This document shows, piece by piece, positions 23,298-34,544 of a DNA stretch of 64,000 bases (the first letter of the stretch is position 1; every line of letters starts with the position of its first letter). Source of the DNA: Loripinus fragilis. Taxonomy: Eukaryota; Mollusca; Bivalvia; Lucinida; Lucinidae. Where the stretch lies: NCBI GenBank assembly GCA_964019695.1, contig OZ026518.1, forward strand, positions 83,757,950 through 83,821,949, in the 5' to 3' direction. A model generated the notes under the pieces. That model did no database searches. It was given only the letters and a program-made list of their open reading frames with translations, and had not been told where the DNA came from. The translations under genes and the position numbers were made by a program.

Positions 23298-23597
23298 TTT
23301 AAGGAAGCATTGTAATTTTGGGCATAGGGGACAACGGGGACAACACTGAATTAACAGCAACAGAAAGACCACATTAGAAAAGACATCAACAGTAATCATA
23401 ATCCACAGAGAGTTAGAGCCTAATACAACCATTAGTTGAGTCACGGTGAACCCAGCCTTTGGCAAGCATCAGGCACAAACCCACTTATGGCATTAAGATT
23501 CAGGTGGCTTAACAATAATTCACTGGCCAAATCGTCCCCTAAATATTGTTGTGTAACATATAGGCTTCCTAACTTATCCAATGCATCATCACAGAAA
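23298..23597 (-). repeat. dispersed repeat plus partial PLE 3'-region duplicate
   Basis: GGGGACAACACTGAATTAAC (about 23336) matches 19128. From about 23402 the phrase ATCCACAGAGAGTTAGAGCC through CCAGCCTTTGGCAAGCAT is repeated at 23918-23985. On the minus strand it corresponds to the region between RT and tail in Penelope-like elements (compare 56165-56220). Confidence 0.55.
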
Positions 23598-24330
23598 CTA
23601 TCAAAGTAAGAAAGACGACAAAGATCAGGAATCAATACAATCAAGTACCACACCTGACCCAGGATACCACATGGGAAAGTGACAAAATCAGAATTAGACA
23701 TCACAAACAAGAGCCAAGAGGTCAGCCCTTTTCCAGCAGGTGACCACAAGGCAGCAATGAACAGACGCGCGCGAAAGCATGACAAACACAAGACATAAAT
23801 AACACAAATGATCCACAAAAAAGTAACGCCTTGGAACGGTCAGTAAAAATATTTTACTGCAGGGCTTAAACCAGTTCAGATTAATTAAATGTGGTAAAAT
23901 AAAGAAATGAGCTTATAATCCACAGAGAGTTAGAGCCTAAGGCAACCATCAGTTGGGCCACGGTGAACCCAGCCTTTGGCAAGCATAAGGCACAAACCCA
24001 ATAATGACAATAAGAGTTGTTATTGAGTCTGAGACCTGATCAACTGTCGTGCAATTAAAGGGGAAACCATAGTTATAAACAGTGATTCGAATTGATCAAT
24101 TTTGAAAGTATTTTTCTGAATTCAGCAGCAAATGAGAACTGCAATATTATATCCGAGGTAGTCAGTCCTGTGAGACCCAGTTGAAAGTGCTCGTTTGTGA
24201 GCTAATTTAATGTCGACGAAAGGGGAAACAGACACATTTTTAAAACAAATCTTGTTAGGCTTCTTAGCAAAGCATTGGATAAGCTCGCCCACAAAAGAAC
24301 CGCTCCAAAATCTACAATTTTTCGGCACTA
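23598..24330 (-). mobile_element. Penelope-like element 3' region (tail plus upstream sequence)
   Basis: The terminal PLE-R1 tail occupies 23598-23880. It continues upstream, in the element's sense, into 23905-24060, including GTCGTGCAATTAAAGGGGAAACC, the counterpart of sequence just after the RT frame at 42810 and 45450. Beyond about 24110 similarity fades; no usable RT frame is present. Confidence 0.65.
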
Positions 24331-24471
24331 AGTAACACTAAATGATAAAAAACAGTCAGTGATTTTAAATGGAATCAATTTTAACCTCTATCCAAGTTTC
24401 TTCTTGATTCCCTCAGGGCTATATGATCGGACCAAAGCAAATACGTATGACTAGAACCAACCTATGATACC

Positions 24472-24746
24472 ATGCGCGGATCCAGAGGTGGGAGGGGGTC
24501 TGGACCCCTTTGAAAAATCATAAATCTCTATGCTTTCTTAGCTATATTGGTCTGGATCCCCTGCATTCAATGTTGGGTCATTATCGGCCCGCCAGCGAAA
24601 CGCCATTTAAATGTTGTTTCGCTTGCGGACCATTGATGGCTCGCTCTTAGTTGCACTTGGGTCTTCTATCTCCCTATTCAACTTAGAAAAGGTTGTCTAG
24701 TTTGAGTTGGACCCCCTCTGACAAAATTTTCTGGATCTTCGCATGG
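24472..24746 (+). repeat. FB-G fold-back element, copy 4, full length
   Basis: Ends ATGCGCGGATCCAGAGG and TTTTCTGGATCTTCGCATGG are inverted. The centre carries CGGCCCGCCAGCGAAACGCC and, after a short loop, an imperfect mirror arm (GTTTCGCTTGCGGACC). The layout is G-rich left arm, core hairpin, then GTTGGACCCCCTCTGACAAA. Confidence 0.85.
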
Positions 24747-24799
24747 ATACATTGCAGGAAAATACAATAGATGCGCCTGATGATATTATTCACTGCAAA

Positions 24800-25283
24800 C
24801 ATACCACTACGGCAATTTGGGTTTCGTCACTAATTCCGGTGTTAAGTCAACTTTCTCATCATGTTCAATTCCTTCATTTAGTCACAGATAAACGCCCAAA
24901 ATGCTTGGGTTCTGATTGATTTTTGTTCATCTAATTCACATTGTATCTTTTAGCTTTAAAAATTAAAAGTATATGAAATCTTTAACGTTTGATAACTAGG
25001 CATAAAATAACTAATTACGGTTTGTCATCGTGGATAATTAATCAATGACAGCCCCGTATAATTATGACTAAACCGTAATTGACATTTTTCAATCTAACTG
25101 TAAAAACGCATTTCTAATCTGATTTTATCTCCGTTTTGGCAAAACACAGAGAGGTTGTTAACTAGACGATGCAATCTCGAAGCAAACATATTCGAAAATT
25201 CTCATTCTGTCAGCCTTTATTTGAAGGTAATTTTGCTATAACACCGGAGTGGGTGACGAACCCAAAATTGGCGTAGTAGTATG
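24800..25283. mobile_element. MITE with ~50-bp imperfect terminal inverted repeats
   Basis: Left end CATACCACTACGGCAATTTG ... TTCCGGTGTTA is mirrored on the right by TAACACCGGAGTGGGTGACG ... GCGTAGTAGTATG. An internal hairpin around 25010-25085 pairs AATTACGGTTT with AAACCGTAATT. Target duplication is not obvious and no coding is seen. Confidence 0.8.
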
Positions 25284-25289
25284 ACCACA

Positions 25290-25700
25290 GTGATTATTGC
25301 TGCAATTGTTTTTAGTGCTGTTGTATAATAATTGATTTGTTGAAAACGTGTTATCCTCCGATTCGATCATTTGGTATGCTGATACCAAGTATATCCCCTT
25401 TTACTTACTATAAATGTATACTACTATCTATTAATTCAATCAAAATAATGCTATTTGATATAAAATAGTTTGCAATATCCACATATCTTTGCATTAATCA
25501 TTGATCTATTTATCTTATATGGTAATAAGTTTATCATGCGTGATGAAAAATTGCAGCTTTAATGGGTTTTATCTGTAAATTTTGTTACCAATACATTTAT
25601 TTGGAAAGTGAGCAACCCTCTTCAAAGACCTTCTGTTAGATTATCATCAACATTTAATATTATGATAAATGCATAGTAGGGGGCACAAACACCAAACAAC
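25290..25700. other. no recognised feature
   Basis: AT-rich, unassigned. Confidence 0.5.
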
Positions 25701-25701
25701 A

Positions 25702-26549
25702 TATACTTGACAGCAAAAGAAACGCATATTTTCAATATCCATTTAATACCAGAAACCTTTATCAAATTTTACCCTGAATGATATGAACAAGTTTGAACGG
25801 ACTCTTGCGTTTGTTCCAGTCCATTTTATTCGTCATTACACAGTTGATTATTATTTTTTGTTAATTAATGCAAAAAACGCAAAAACAGTGCCATACATTG
25901 GAAAACACATGATTTGAATCTAATTTTATTGCATGTCACGATAACACAGTGTAACAGATAAGAAAACAGCATAAACCTTTAAAATTCACTGCTGTAGAAA
26001 TTATACTGCTAATCCAAAAATCTTCATTTTTGCATTTTTTGCATTGGTATTGAAAATCACTGGAATCTTTGGGGTGTAAGAATATCTGGAACAGTATGAT
26101 TGATGTCAAGTAAGGTAGTGTCCAATAGAACCGTTTAAAACAATTGTTTGGACCCTTTCTTGCATGTATTAAACACACTTCTGGTTAAATGTCCGATTAT
26201 GTAACTGGGTCACAATAGTCCACCGTAAAGAATATAGGAAAATTTAAACTTCATAAGTAGTCTGTATGTCATGATTATCACACAGAGCGATTTTCATTCA
26301 AATCCGTGAAGCGATTTTAGGCATACACCATCTGGAAAGTCGCCATTATTATGAGTTATTTTATTACGCCCAGAGTTACGCCCCTTTATTATCATTATTC
26401 CAATAAGTCATCCATATGTGATGCTTTTGATTATTCACATGTTCAATACATCAGTGATACCTAATATATCATTAGGTCAGTATTTAAACCACAATTTATA
26501 CACTATACCAAATATGCAAAATATGCGTTTCTTTTGCTGGTCAGTATAT
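25702..26549. mobile_element. 0.85-kb element with TGACAGCAAAAGAAACGCA inverted ends
   Basis: Left arm TTGACAGCAAAAGAAACGCA (from about 25707) is mirrored by TGCGTTTCTTTTGCTGGTCA ending about 26543, with TATA at both outer ends. The end sequence resembles Tc1/mariner-type termini. The interior has no transposase; the minus-strand frame 25936-26178 shows no catalytic motif. Confidence 0.75.
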
Positions 26550-26554
26550 ATACG

Positions 26555-27342
26555 CTAAACTGTTTTGTGGTCAAGCGTTTTAGATTTTGTCTTTCTCTTC
26601 CACACCAGGGTGCAAATGTGGGTCTGTATTAAGCTATTTAAAAAAAACTCTTGCAGTCTCTGGAAATAATATCTGAAGTATAAGTGATACTCGTTAAACT
26701 GCAAAAAGCAGTTTATGTATCAGACATTATGCCCATATACTCTTAAGTTTAAAGAAATGCAAATTACAATGTCAGTATATGACATTAAACAAAATTTTTA
26801 AAATTGTTCGCTTAATGTTTCACCTACTGATACAGATTCTGAACCCTCATCATGAGCCAAACCAAAGCTTTTGCAATTTGAAATTTCAGATTGACAGGTA
26901 GAAATTTCAGATTCACATCTCGAAATCATCTGACGACTCGTGGTGAACTTAGATTGGTGAGGCGGTGGCAATTGTGTGGGGGAGCCTGTAGTGGCGATCA
27001 CATTTTCCGGAAAAGTTTCGTCCCCGTTTTACATACCAGTGACCAGACAATGTTAAAATGCATAAGTAAGTAAAATTTGATCATAATATACTCAGAAAAA
27101 CAATTGAAGGATATTAAATTTATTTTGACTGTATAACATTTGGGTATATAGTTTTCAAACAAAGTAAGTTTGTATCTGATAGAACTATCACTATGCGATT
27201 CTCAAAAATGCAAAATGAAATTTACGGGCCATTGGTTACGATACAGTACAACACCAAATGTACTAACCCTCTCTACTCAAAGTTCACAAGCAATAAACTT
27301 AGCGCTTAGAATGTTTGCTGCAATCTTAACCAGGTCATCGCT
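26555..27342. other. unassigned; outer inverted repeat flank near 27087
   Basis: ATACTCAGAAAAACAATTGA at about 27089 is inverted at about 30313-30335 (TCAATTGTTTTTCTGAGTAT), bracketing the 27343-29874 element. No gene seen. Confidence 0.45.
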
Positions 27343-27934
27343 TAAGGCCTCCTCACACATAGACGAAAACGACCCAACGTCATCATGCGCATACTGACGA
27401 ATATGACTAAAGCCCAATTCGTTATCGTTCGTAAATGTACGTTTTAAATCGTTGGTGATGTTCGCATGGATGCGTCTGCATTCGTTTGTGATCGCACAAT
27501 TAGCGTTGTTCGTCGGAAAATTTTAAGCATGTTTAAAAATTTCTGACGAATAAATGTTCGTCACAGTTATTCGTAACGATTCGCTTCAATACGTTTATCA
27601 ATCGCAAGTCTTCGTCAACATACGTTAGAGATCGCAGCTGTGAACAAATTTGCATATCGTGGTCAGCTAATTTGCATATCTAGCGAATGATGACGATCAA
27701 GAGGCGCATCTCTGCGATGCTTTGCGAACTATAGCGAACAAATGCGTATTGAAGCGATTTGAATCCGACGCGCGAAAGCGAATTATTACTTTCGAAAAAC
27801 GGACGATATACGCTTACATACCAATCAATACGTATTGTAACTTCAAAAGGCGAATCGATGCGAATTGAAGCGTTCCTACGACGTTTTTGCTCCAATGTCA
27901 CTTTATAGTTGATGAAGGGAGAGAGCTATAAGCG

Positions 27935-28075
27935 GACCATCATCGGCTCGCCAGCGAAATGCCATTTGATGGCCAAGCATTGCTCGCTTGGTAGCCTTGT
28001 GAATTTTAGGGGTTCAGGGTCACCCTTTAGCGTTGTGATTTTACAGGGGGCGGGGGACTGGATCCGCGCATGCTA
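27935..28075. repeat. FB-G half copy inside the CG-motif element
   Basis: CGGCTCGCCAGCGAAATGCC is one arm of the FB-G core; it is followed by a GGTTCAGGGTCACCC phrase and GGACTGGATCCGCGCATGC, the family end. Confidence 0.7.
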
Positions 28076-28599
28076 AATACCCTCAGATGAGAATATTGCC
28101 TTTGTGTGTGTCTATGCATTTCTCTGTATGTCTGTCTATCTGTCTGTCTAAGTGTCTGTATGTCTGTCTGTATCTCCCCCTCTCTCTCTCTCTCAATATT
28201 TGTGGTGTAGTCCCAGCAGACCAGGGTCTATGAGCTCGATACCAGGCATTTCAACTCTTTTGTTGGGACTCTAAATCAGTCCCGTTCCCGATAAACCTTA
28301 GCTGGTGGAAGACATTATCATGGTACTAAATTATGCATTATTTATCAGTTACCACTACCCCCTTCCGGTGCTCTGGTACATGCCCCATTCCAGCACAAGG
28401 GGATATTCTTGTATCCGATTAAGCCCTGTTTTAGCCCAACTATGCATGACAAAAGTTTTACTCAGACAGAGATCAGAGCCATATCAGAATTAAAAGTGAG
28501 ACTTGTTGAAGCTTTCCACTACATGTATTTCTTTTGCTGACAGTTCCAAGGCGGCGCAGATTTTGTTGATCTTTTTCTAAATTTATATTCATGTTATTA

Positions 28600-29480
28600 T
28601 GCTGTTTTCACCTGGAGATATATATGTTAACTAGAAATTGTGTTTTTTGAAACACTATGCCCTCAACCATTAGCTTCTCCACCATCCTTATCACCAAGTA
28701 ATATATTCATCATCCTCCTTCAGCTGACCAAATCTGAGGCTACCGGCTGTAATAGTTTTTGAGATATCTTTATTGGAAGCATTCGATGTTCAAATTTGCA
28801 AAGGGCATTAGCTAAAAAAAGCAAAGGCGATCACTGAAAAAGAAAGACTTTTTTTCTTAAATTTCACCAGTAATCCACTCATTACCCTCTATCAGCTGTC
28901 CAACTTTGAAGCCCCTAGCTGTAAGGATTTTTGTGATATCAAGTTTTCTGTCGAAATTTGCAAAGGGCAATAACTCAAAAAAAATTAAAACGATTTTTGT
29001 ATTAATTTTCACTAAGTAGTCTACTCATTATCCTCTATAAGCTGACTAAGTTTGAAGCTTCTATGAAATTATCAAATTTGCAAAGGCCAATAACTAAAAA
29101 AACGTAAATGATTTTTTTTTTGTAATTTCACCAGGTAATCTACTCATTATCCTCTGTAAGCTGACCAAGTTTGAAGCCCCTAGCTGTAACTGCTTTTGAA
29201 ATATCCGGATTACAAAATTTCATTATGGCCCTTTAAAAGGGGCATAACTCCACAAAGGGAGATAATCCAGATTTAACAAAAATGGGTCAGTTATTTTTTT
29301 TATGCTTAGTCCATATATGAAATTTCAAACCCCTATCTTAAATTTGTAACGACGGACGGACACACAGACGGACGCATGGACGGACAAGTCCAAAGCAATA
29401 TGCCCCTTCAACTTTTTCAAAGTTGGGGGCATAAAAACCTGACCTTTTCAAAGTTGGGGGCATAAAAACCTGACCTTTAC
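28600..29480. repeat. degenerate ~130-150-bp tandem repeat ending in GTTGGGGGCAT motif
   Basis: Four to five blocks share GCTGACCAAGTTTGAAGC, CCCTAGCTGTAA, AATTTGCAAAGGGCAATAAC and ACTCATTATCCTCTATAAGC. The series ends in a GACGGACGGACACACAGACG stretch and a CAACTTTTTCAAAGTTGGGG hairpin, partly duplicated at 29405-29480. This tail style is widespread in bivalve genomes. Confidence 0.65.
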
Positions 29481-29874
29481 CCTGTACTGTGGTGGTGTGT
29501 GTGGGAGAGGGGGTAATCAATGCGTTGCTCGTCTGGTATTGACCGGATGTGGGATAGCTGTGTCTGAAATATTCGGAGTCATTCGCGAAGATTCGCGATG
29601 CTGCGTTTAAGTTCGTATCTCTGCGCCCCAAATCGCATCTAATCGCTCCTTATCGTTAATGGACGCAAAAATATTGCTTGCGTAAGCAAACGCATTCAAG
29701 CGAATTACAGTAAGTGTTCGTAAACCATTCGCAACAAATAGTTCTCTATCGTCAAATTGTAAGATTATGTAACAAATTATCGAAACTTTCGTTCAGAATT
29801 CGCTTGAATTCAAAATTTTTATCTATTCGTAATGATTCATCGAACGGATTCGCTTATGTGTGAGGAGGCCTTTA

Positions 29875-30560
29875 TGTTCTAATTCCGACCACAGACAAGT
29901 GTTCACAGCCATTTTTCAGTCATTGTCCATAATAATGGGACAACTTCTTCAACAAAAATGCACAGATATGGCATACCCTGGCAAATTGACCACAAATTGA
30001 TAGTAAAACACTGACAACAGCTGCAAAAGTAGGTGTCATACTTTTGAGGGAGAGCCAGCAGTGATTTTGGAGCCAGCCATCATGGAATACAAATGATTAA
30101 AATGGGTTTCAATCATTTATGAACGTGTGTGACTTTTCAGTTTAGAGGAATGCACCATTTGGATTTGTACTGTACTTAAACCAGTGTAGCGTGACTGAAA
30201 AAAAGCATCCATTTTGATTGCAGATATCTGGAACTATGAAATGTATGCATAATTAGTTAAGGTTTTTTTTTTGGTATTGAATGTTATAGATGGGACTGAT
30301 TCTAAATATCCCTCAATTGTTTTTCTGAGTATATATCGTGTGGTTCAAGAGTTATGAGCCTTTTTACTAACTAGCCATGACCGGATGGACTGTTGCTCGG
30401 CGAACCCTATTCCCCGTTTTGCATACCAGGTTGATCAGAATATATTATGCGGCTCAAGGGCTATGAGCATTTTCACTAAAAGATCTTGACCTGCCGAAAT
30501 GTTGCTCGGCGAAGTCTCGTTACCGTTTTGCAAATCATAGGCTGGAAAATATTAAAACAA
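29875..30560. other. unassigned; repeated CCGTTTTGCATACCAG phrases
   Basis: CCCCGTTTTGCATACCAGG (30412) and a similar phrase at 30520 recall 27025, with TTGCTCGGCGAA twice at about 100-bp spacing. It is probably a decayed tandem repeat. No gene seen. Confidence 0.4.
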
Positions 30561-31260
30561 GACCAAACACTACTCTGGACCTGCGTCGCGGGTGCACATC
30601 TTCAATATGTGAACAGTCGATATGCAAAGTTGAAATATACAGGAATAATATCAGATTGACGGAGGTTGTTTATATTTTACACAATGATTGCTATGATTTT
30701 GCTTTGTGAATGACAACAAAGATTTCGGGTTGCCGATTTGACCTTGAACTCAAAGGTCAAGGTCAAATTAACCTAATATTTGTCTTAAAGCTCGTAAGGC
30801 AATCTCTTCTAAAATGTATGTTGATAGAGAGTTTTCACGTTTGGCAAAATTCATATTCGGCACGATGATTGCTCATCGTACGTAGATGACAAAGGGGTTT
30901 GTAGATCGCTGATATGGCCTTGAAGCCAATGGTTATGATCAAATATAATATAATAAAATGTATGTCTGACGGCTCGTAGCGTGAACTTTCGTTTCTGTTT
31001 AAATCTTACTCATATTTCTTGCGATAATAATTTGCCTATGGTGTGCATATAATAATCAAGGTTTCCGAGCGCTGATACAATGTATGACATTAGAGTCAAA
31101 GGTCAAGGTCAAGATACTTAGAAATTGTATGTGCATGCATGGCTTTACACGTAAAGCCCTCTTACATTTCAAGGTTGTTTATATTTGGATGCACAGGCTG
31201 ATCTGCAACTTTGCTGTTTGTCGCATATGTGATGCAAAACGTAAATTTTACTCATGATAC
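30561..31260. repeat. degenerate ~180-bp repeats with GGTCAAGGTCAA
   Basis: CTCAAAGGTCAAGGTCAAAT (30750) and GAGTCAAAGGTCAAGGTCAA (31093) mark successive blocks; GCTCGTAAGGC (30789) and GCTCGTAGCG (30972) are also about 180 bp apart. Such repeats are common in mollusc intergenic DNA; no coding is seen. Confidence 0.55.
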
Positions 31261-31276
31261 ACAGTGATATAATATG

Positions 31277-31842
31277 ACTTTTTGGTTACTGTAAAGACGG
31301 CACCTCATGAATGCGTAATTAGGACTGGTCAACCTAAGACAAAGGTAAAAGCTGAAAATGAGGCGTAGTTTTATTCAAAAGTAACTGTATCATCTTGCGC
31401 CATTACCTCAGTATACATGGTATAGGCGCAAAACACATTATCTAGTCCTTAAAACGCCAGCAAAATAGCTGCATCTGAAAATGTCTTTTTAACATAAGCA
31501 TAGAGGCAAACATTGTGGACCCCGATCAGACTGCTCCTATAGTCCTGTAGGAGCAGTCTGATCTGGATCCACACTGTTTATCTTTGAGGCTTCAAATATT
31601 TTAGTAAACGACAAAAACATATGTTTTGTGATTATGCGCTTTAAGGGTTAATAAATGTGAGTCCAGTGTGTATACGGTTAGGATTTTCGTGAAATGCACG
31701 CACGTTTGCGCGGCCCAAACAACTTATTAATTCTTCACCAAATTATAAATATAACTTAATTTCCCTTGCTTAGCAGATGAAATAGCCGAACCACGCCCAG
31801 ATATGAATTTTAAAGTTGCCGCCTTTACAGTAAGCGAAAAGT
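31277..31842. mobile_element. MITE-F copy 1 (~566 bp)
   Basis: Left end TTACTGTAAAGACGGCACC and right end GTTGCCGCCTTTACAGTAAG are inverted. It is homologous along its length to 62068-62840. It contains an HP hairpin at about 31510-31575 with stem GATCAGACTGCTCC. No transposase is present. Confidence 0.85.
31510..31575. repeat. HP hairpin inside MITE-F copy 1
   Basis: GTGGACCCCGATCAGACTGC is mirrored by GCAGTCTGATCTGGATCCAC; outer words AAACATT and CACTGTTT follow the family. The loop holds an extra TATAGTCCT relative to the copy in MITE-F copy 2. Confidence 0.8.
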
Positions 31843-31921
31843 CTATTAATACTTGTTTACCAACGTGCTGCCTAATTGAATTAATTAAAAACACTTTTCT
31901 AACTACAGCGGAAATAACATC

Positions 31922-32136
31922 TTAACCCTTAAAGCGCCACTTATAATTTGCAGCAGACGACAATTTAAAATTGTATTGCTTTTTCAAAAATAACGAATAT
32001 GGCATGATATTTTATGAGAATCGTCTGCTGGCAGACGATTCTCATGAAATGTCATACCTTATTTCTTTCGAAAATTAGGAAAGATGTAGCAAAATTTGTC
32101 GTCTGCTGCAGTCGTGATTGGCGCTTTAAGGGTTAA
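31922..32136. mobile_element. 215-bp fold-back element immediately upstream of the gene
   Basis: TTAACCCTTAAAGCGCCA at 31922-31939 is exactly inverted at 32119-32136. Inner arms pair GCAGCAGACGACAA with TTGTCGTCTGCTGC, and the centre pairs ATGAGAATCGTCTGC with GCAGACGATTCTCAT. It ends 69 bp before the ATG of the 32206 gene, inside what should be its promoter, 5' UTR or 5' intron. Confidence 0.9.
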
Positions 32137-32205
32137 CAAAGTGTACTAACTGCTTACAACTTTTCATAATTATTTATAATTATTACATTTCCTTCAAGAT
32201 TCAGA

Positions 32206-33867
32206 ATGGACGTCATGGGAACAAATAAAATTATTATTTTGTTTCTTTGTACATATGCGACTTTTGTGCTTGCAAACGAGTTAGAGATCTTTGAAGAAAA
32301 GCTTAAAGCTGTCCATAAAATTCTTTCAAGTGAAATTGATGTGTTAAGAGGAGAAATTTATATCAATGTGTTGCCAGAAATTACAAGGCTTAAACACAAT
32401 CAGTGTTCATGTTCAGATATGACTAGAGACGAACCTGGAGGTGATGAAACATGCATTCAGAATATTGACGACAGAGTCACAGCTTTCATGAAAGCCTTCA
32501 GTTCTGAAAAGATGGTGAGAAATGCAATGGCAATCAACATCGACGCTCTAGATAAAACACTAAAAGAAACACAGCGCAAATATTTAGACATGATCAAGAC
32601 CATTAAAATATTATCAGGGCAAAATGCCCAAGATATTAAGGCCTTGACATTAGCTGTGAGAAATATTGAAAACGCTGAACGAAATTTAGCTGAGGAAATA
32701 GCTAACATTTCACATCGTGTCAAAAATGTGATAAGAGAGCCATTGGGAGCAGTACAATTGCCATCATTTGTGAGTCAGTGGTTTCCGATGGCCTCCCAAA
32801 ACGACATCCTTGCAGAGCATTTTAGTGAACATGGACTGAAAGAGCTCCCAGCTAAAGTCGATGTTCAAATCAAATCTACTTCCAGTTCAGATGAAGAATG
32901 GATTTTTCCTGGAGATTGCGTGCTTCAAAGTGATGATGATCTTTCAGACGGATATGGTGGTGTGGTATATATTTATAATGAAACTCACGTACATTTAAGG
33001 GCACCTAATAAAAACAATGGTCTACGATCTGGAGTATTAGTAAGTACAGGAAGTGAAAAAGATAGATATGTACAAAATTCTACATATCGTTTTTTGAACG
33101 GCCTAGTCAGAGTCCGAGCCTGGCTGAGAAAGGATTTTCCTAGTCCAAGTTATAGCTCAAACTGGGTACCGTTAAATACAGGTGATCGTCAGAAGACATT
33201 CTATGAAATAAGCCATGGTTTGTCTATGTACCCAGGAATGGTTTCTGTGCAGATAAGGTTACCTTCAGGGTTTGTGTCAGAAGGAATGGGAGCTGTTATG
33301 AGCTCCCTTAAATTGCATTCTAACACTGGGGGTGTGCTGTATGGATATGATGATAAAAGTGTCAGAATTTGGACATCTTATGTTTCTAAAGAGTTGCGAC
33401 AACAATTTGGGGGCGGCTTTGGAGGTCTGTTTGGTTCGCTAGATGGTTGGGGTGTAAGCCATATTCCGAGTAATATGTTAGGACATGTCAAAGTTACTGT
33501 ATGGGCAGCGGACTCTTTTACTCCAAACAAAAATATACACAGATTTGTTTCAAACATTCAAGAAACTCAAATCACATCCATACCAATCGATATTGATACT
33601 TGTCTATTAAACTTCAATGTTCAAGCTTTAGATGGACCAAACCGAGGGTTTCTTTTCAAGGGGCATGGGTCAACACAAGCCCAGAATGTACCGTTTGGTG
33701 GATCAATTTACGCTTATAACAAAAACGGACAAATTAAAGTTTGGCGACCAAATGAGGATAAGAACGGCTATTTAGTTCATATAAAGACTCCTTATGGTAA
33801 TGGAAAGTATCACCAAGCTTCCAATGTGGCTGCCTATTATGTAACCATCATATGTCCAGAATCTTAG
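32206..33867 (+). CDS. secreted coiled-coil protein with three tandem beta-rich modules
   Basis: This 553-residue frame is the only long uninterrupted coding region. Residues 1-23 form a hydrophobic signal peptide, probably cut after VLA. Residues 24-175 are rich in heptad-like Leu/Ile/Ala/Glu/Lys and suggest a coiled-coil stalk broken by a Cys-containing loop (C67, C69, C83) that could link chains. Three related modules follow, about 188-306, 316-434 and 447-549. Each has an HGL..(L/Y)P..V.VQI-type entry, a GG..Y.Y....(V/I) core (GGVVYIYNETHVHLRAP at 251, GGVLYGYDDKSVRIW at 375, GGSIYAYNKNGQIKVW at 498) and a V.V..W-type closing strand. Possible N-glycosylation sites are N167, N258 and N291. 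The ATG follows a pyrimidine-rich TTTCCTTCAAGATTCAG, so an upstream 5'-UTR intron is possible. An extracellular, perhaps oligomeric, recognition or matrix protein is inferred; I do not recognise the module. Confidence 0.85.
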   Translation: MDVMGTNKIIILFLCTYATFVLANELEIFEEKLKAVHKILSSEIDVLRGEIYINVLPEITRLKHNQCSCSDMTRDEPGGDETCIQNIDDRVTAFMKAFSSEKMVRNAMAINIDALDKTLKETQRKYLDMIKTIKILSGQNAQDIKALTLAVRNIENAERNLAEEIANISHRVKNVIREPLGAVQLPSFVSQWFPMASQNDILAEHFSEHGLKELPAKVDVQIKSTSSSDEEWIFPGDCVLQSDDDLSDGYGGVVYIYNETHVHLRAPNKNNGLRSGVLVSTGSEKDRYVQNSTYRFLNGLVRVRAWLRKDFPSPSYSSNWVPLNTGDRQKTFYEISHGLSMYPGMVSVQIRLPSGFVSEGMGAVMSSLKLHSNTGGVLYGYDDKSVRIWTSYVSKELRQQFGGGFGGLFGSLDGWGVSHIPSNMLGHVKVTVWAADSFTPNKNIHRFVSNIQETQITSIPIDIDTCLLNFNVQALDGPNRGFLFKGHGSTQAQNVPFGGSIYAYNKNGQIKVWRPNEDKNGYLVHIKTPYGNGKYHQASNVAAYYVTIICPES

Positions 33868-34538
33868 AGCTACATTTACTCATTGTAATAGCGCAAATTT
33901 AAGTTCAAATGACGACTTTGTATTGAATTATATTCTCCTTTTTCGTTTATGTAGGGTAACCCCTTTTTTAATCTTCAGGGCCCAAAATTACAATTCTTCC
34001 TTAAAGTTAAGGAAGACTAAAGTAGTGATTTTTATGATACAAAAGAAAAACGTTTCGAACTTATGAAAATCAAAATCGTTTCATTTAACTGTAGATCACA
34101 ATGATATCTTTGACCATAAATACTGCATCGATCCTGGCAATTGATCGACCATGTAACATGTTGAAACATCAATACTTAACTTAAGTTGTCCTGCAATTTT
34201 GGGACCTCATACGTGAAATGAAAAAAAAAAATAATGCAAAAACAGCATTATACTGGCTTCGTCAAAAATTCGTCAAAATTACTTTTGGTTGCTAAATTCT
34301 GGAATTAACGAAAAAGAATTACACCCTTTGACACTTAAATGAAGTTCTTATGCTTTAACGCTCCCACAGGCTTTGTGTGAAATCAATACAAGGTTAAGAC
34401 CGTTATGTGAGGTCGTGTGTGGCTTTAAGCCTTATCGGTACATGTCCGTTAGAACATGAAATTCGGAAGAAAAAAATGATTTTATTTGGTCAGCTTAGCA
34501 GGCACGGTTAAAAAGACTTTTCACGTATCGAGTGGCTT
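33868..34538. other. 3' flank of the secreted-protein gene, no recognised feature
   Basis: No clear AATAAA is visible in the first 300 bp after the stop, so the polyadenylation site is not assigned. The interval is AT-rich. Confidence 0.5.
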
Positions 34539-34544
34539 CTACTG

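Larger units (their letters stand above)
27343..29874. mobile_element. 2.5-kb non-autonomous element with CGAA/TTCG motif arrays
   Basis: Terminal inverted repeats TAAGGCCTCCTCACACATA (left) and TATGTGTGAGGAGGCCTTTA (right). About 27363-27900 and 29530-29870 are filled with short CG-centred words such as GCGAATGATGACG, TTCGTAAATG, CGAATCGATGCGAATTGAAG and TATTCGTAACGATTCGC in both orientations. The interior holds an FB-G half copy, a TGTC-rich stretch and a degenerate tandem repeat, so other repeats have accumulated inside. No transposase is seen. Confidence 0.75.
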
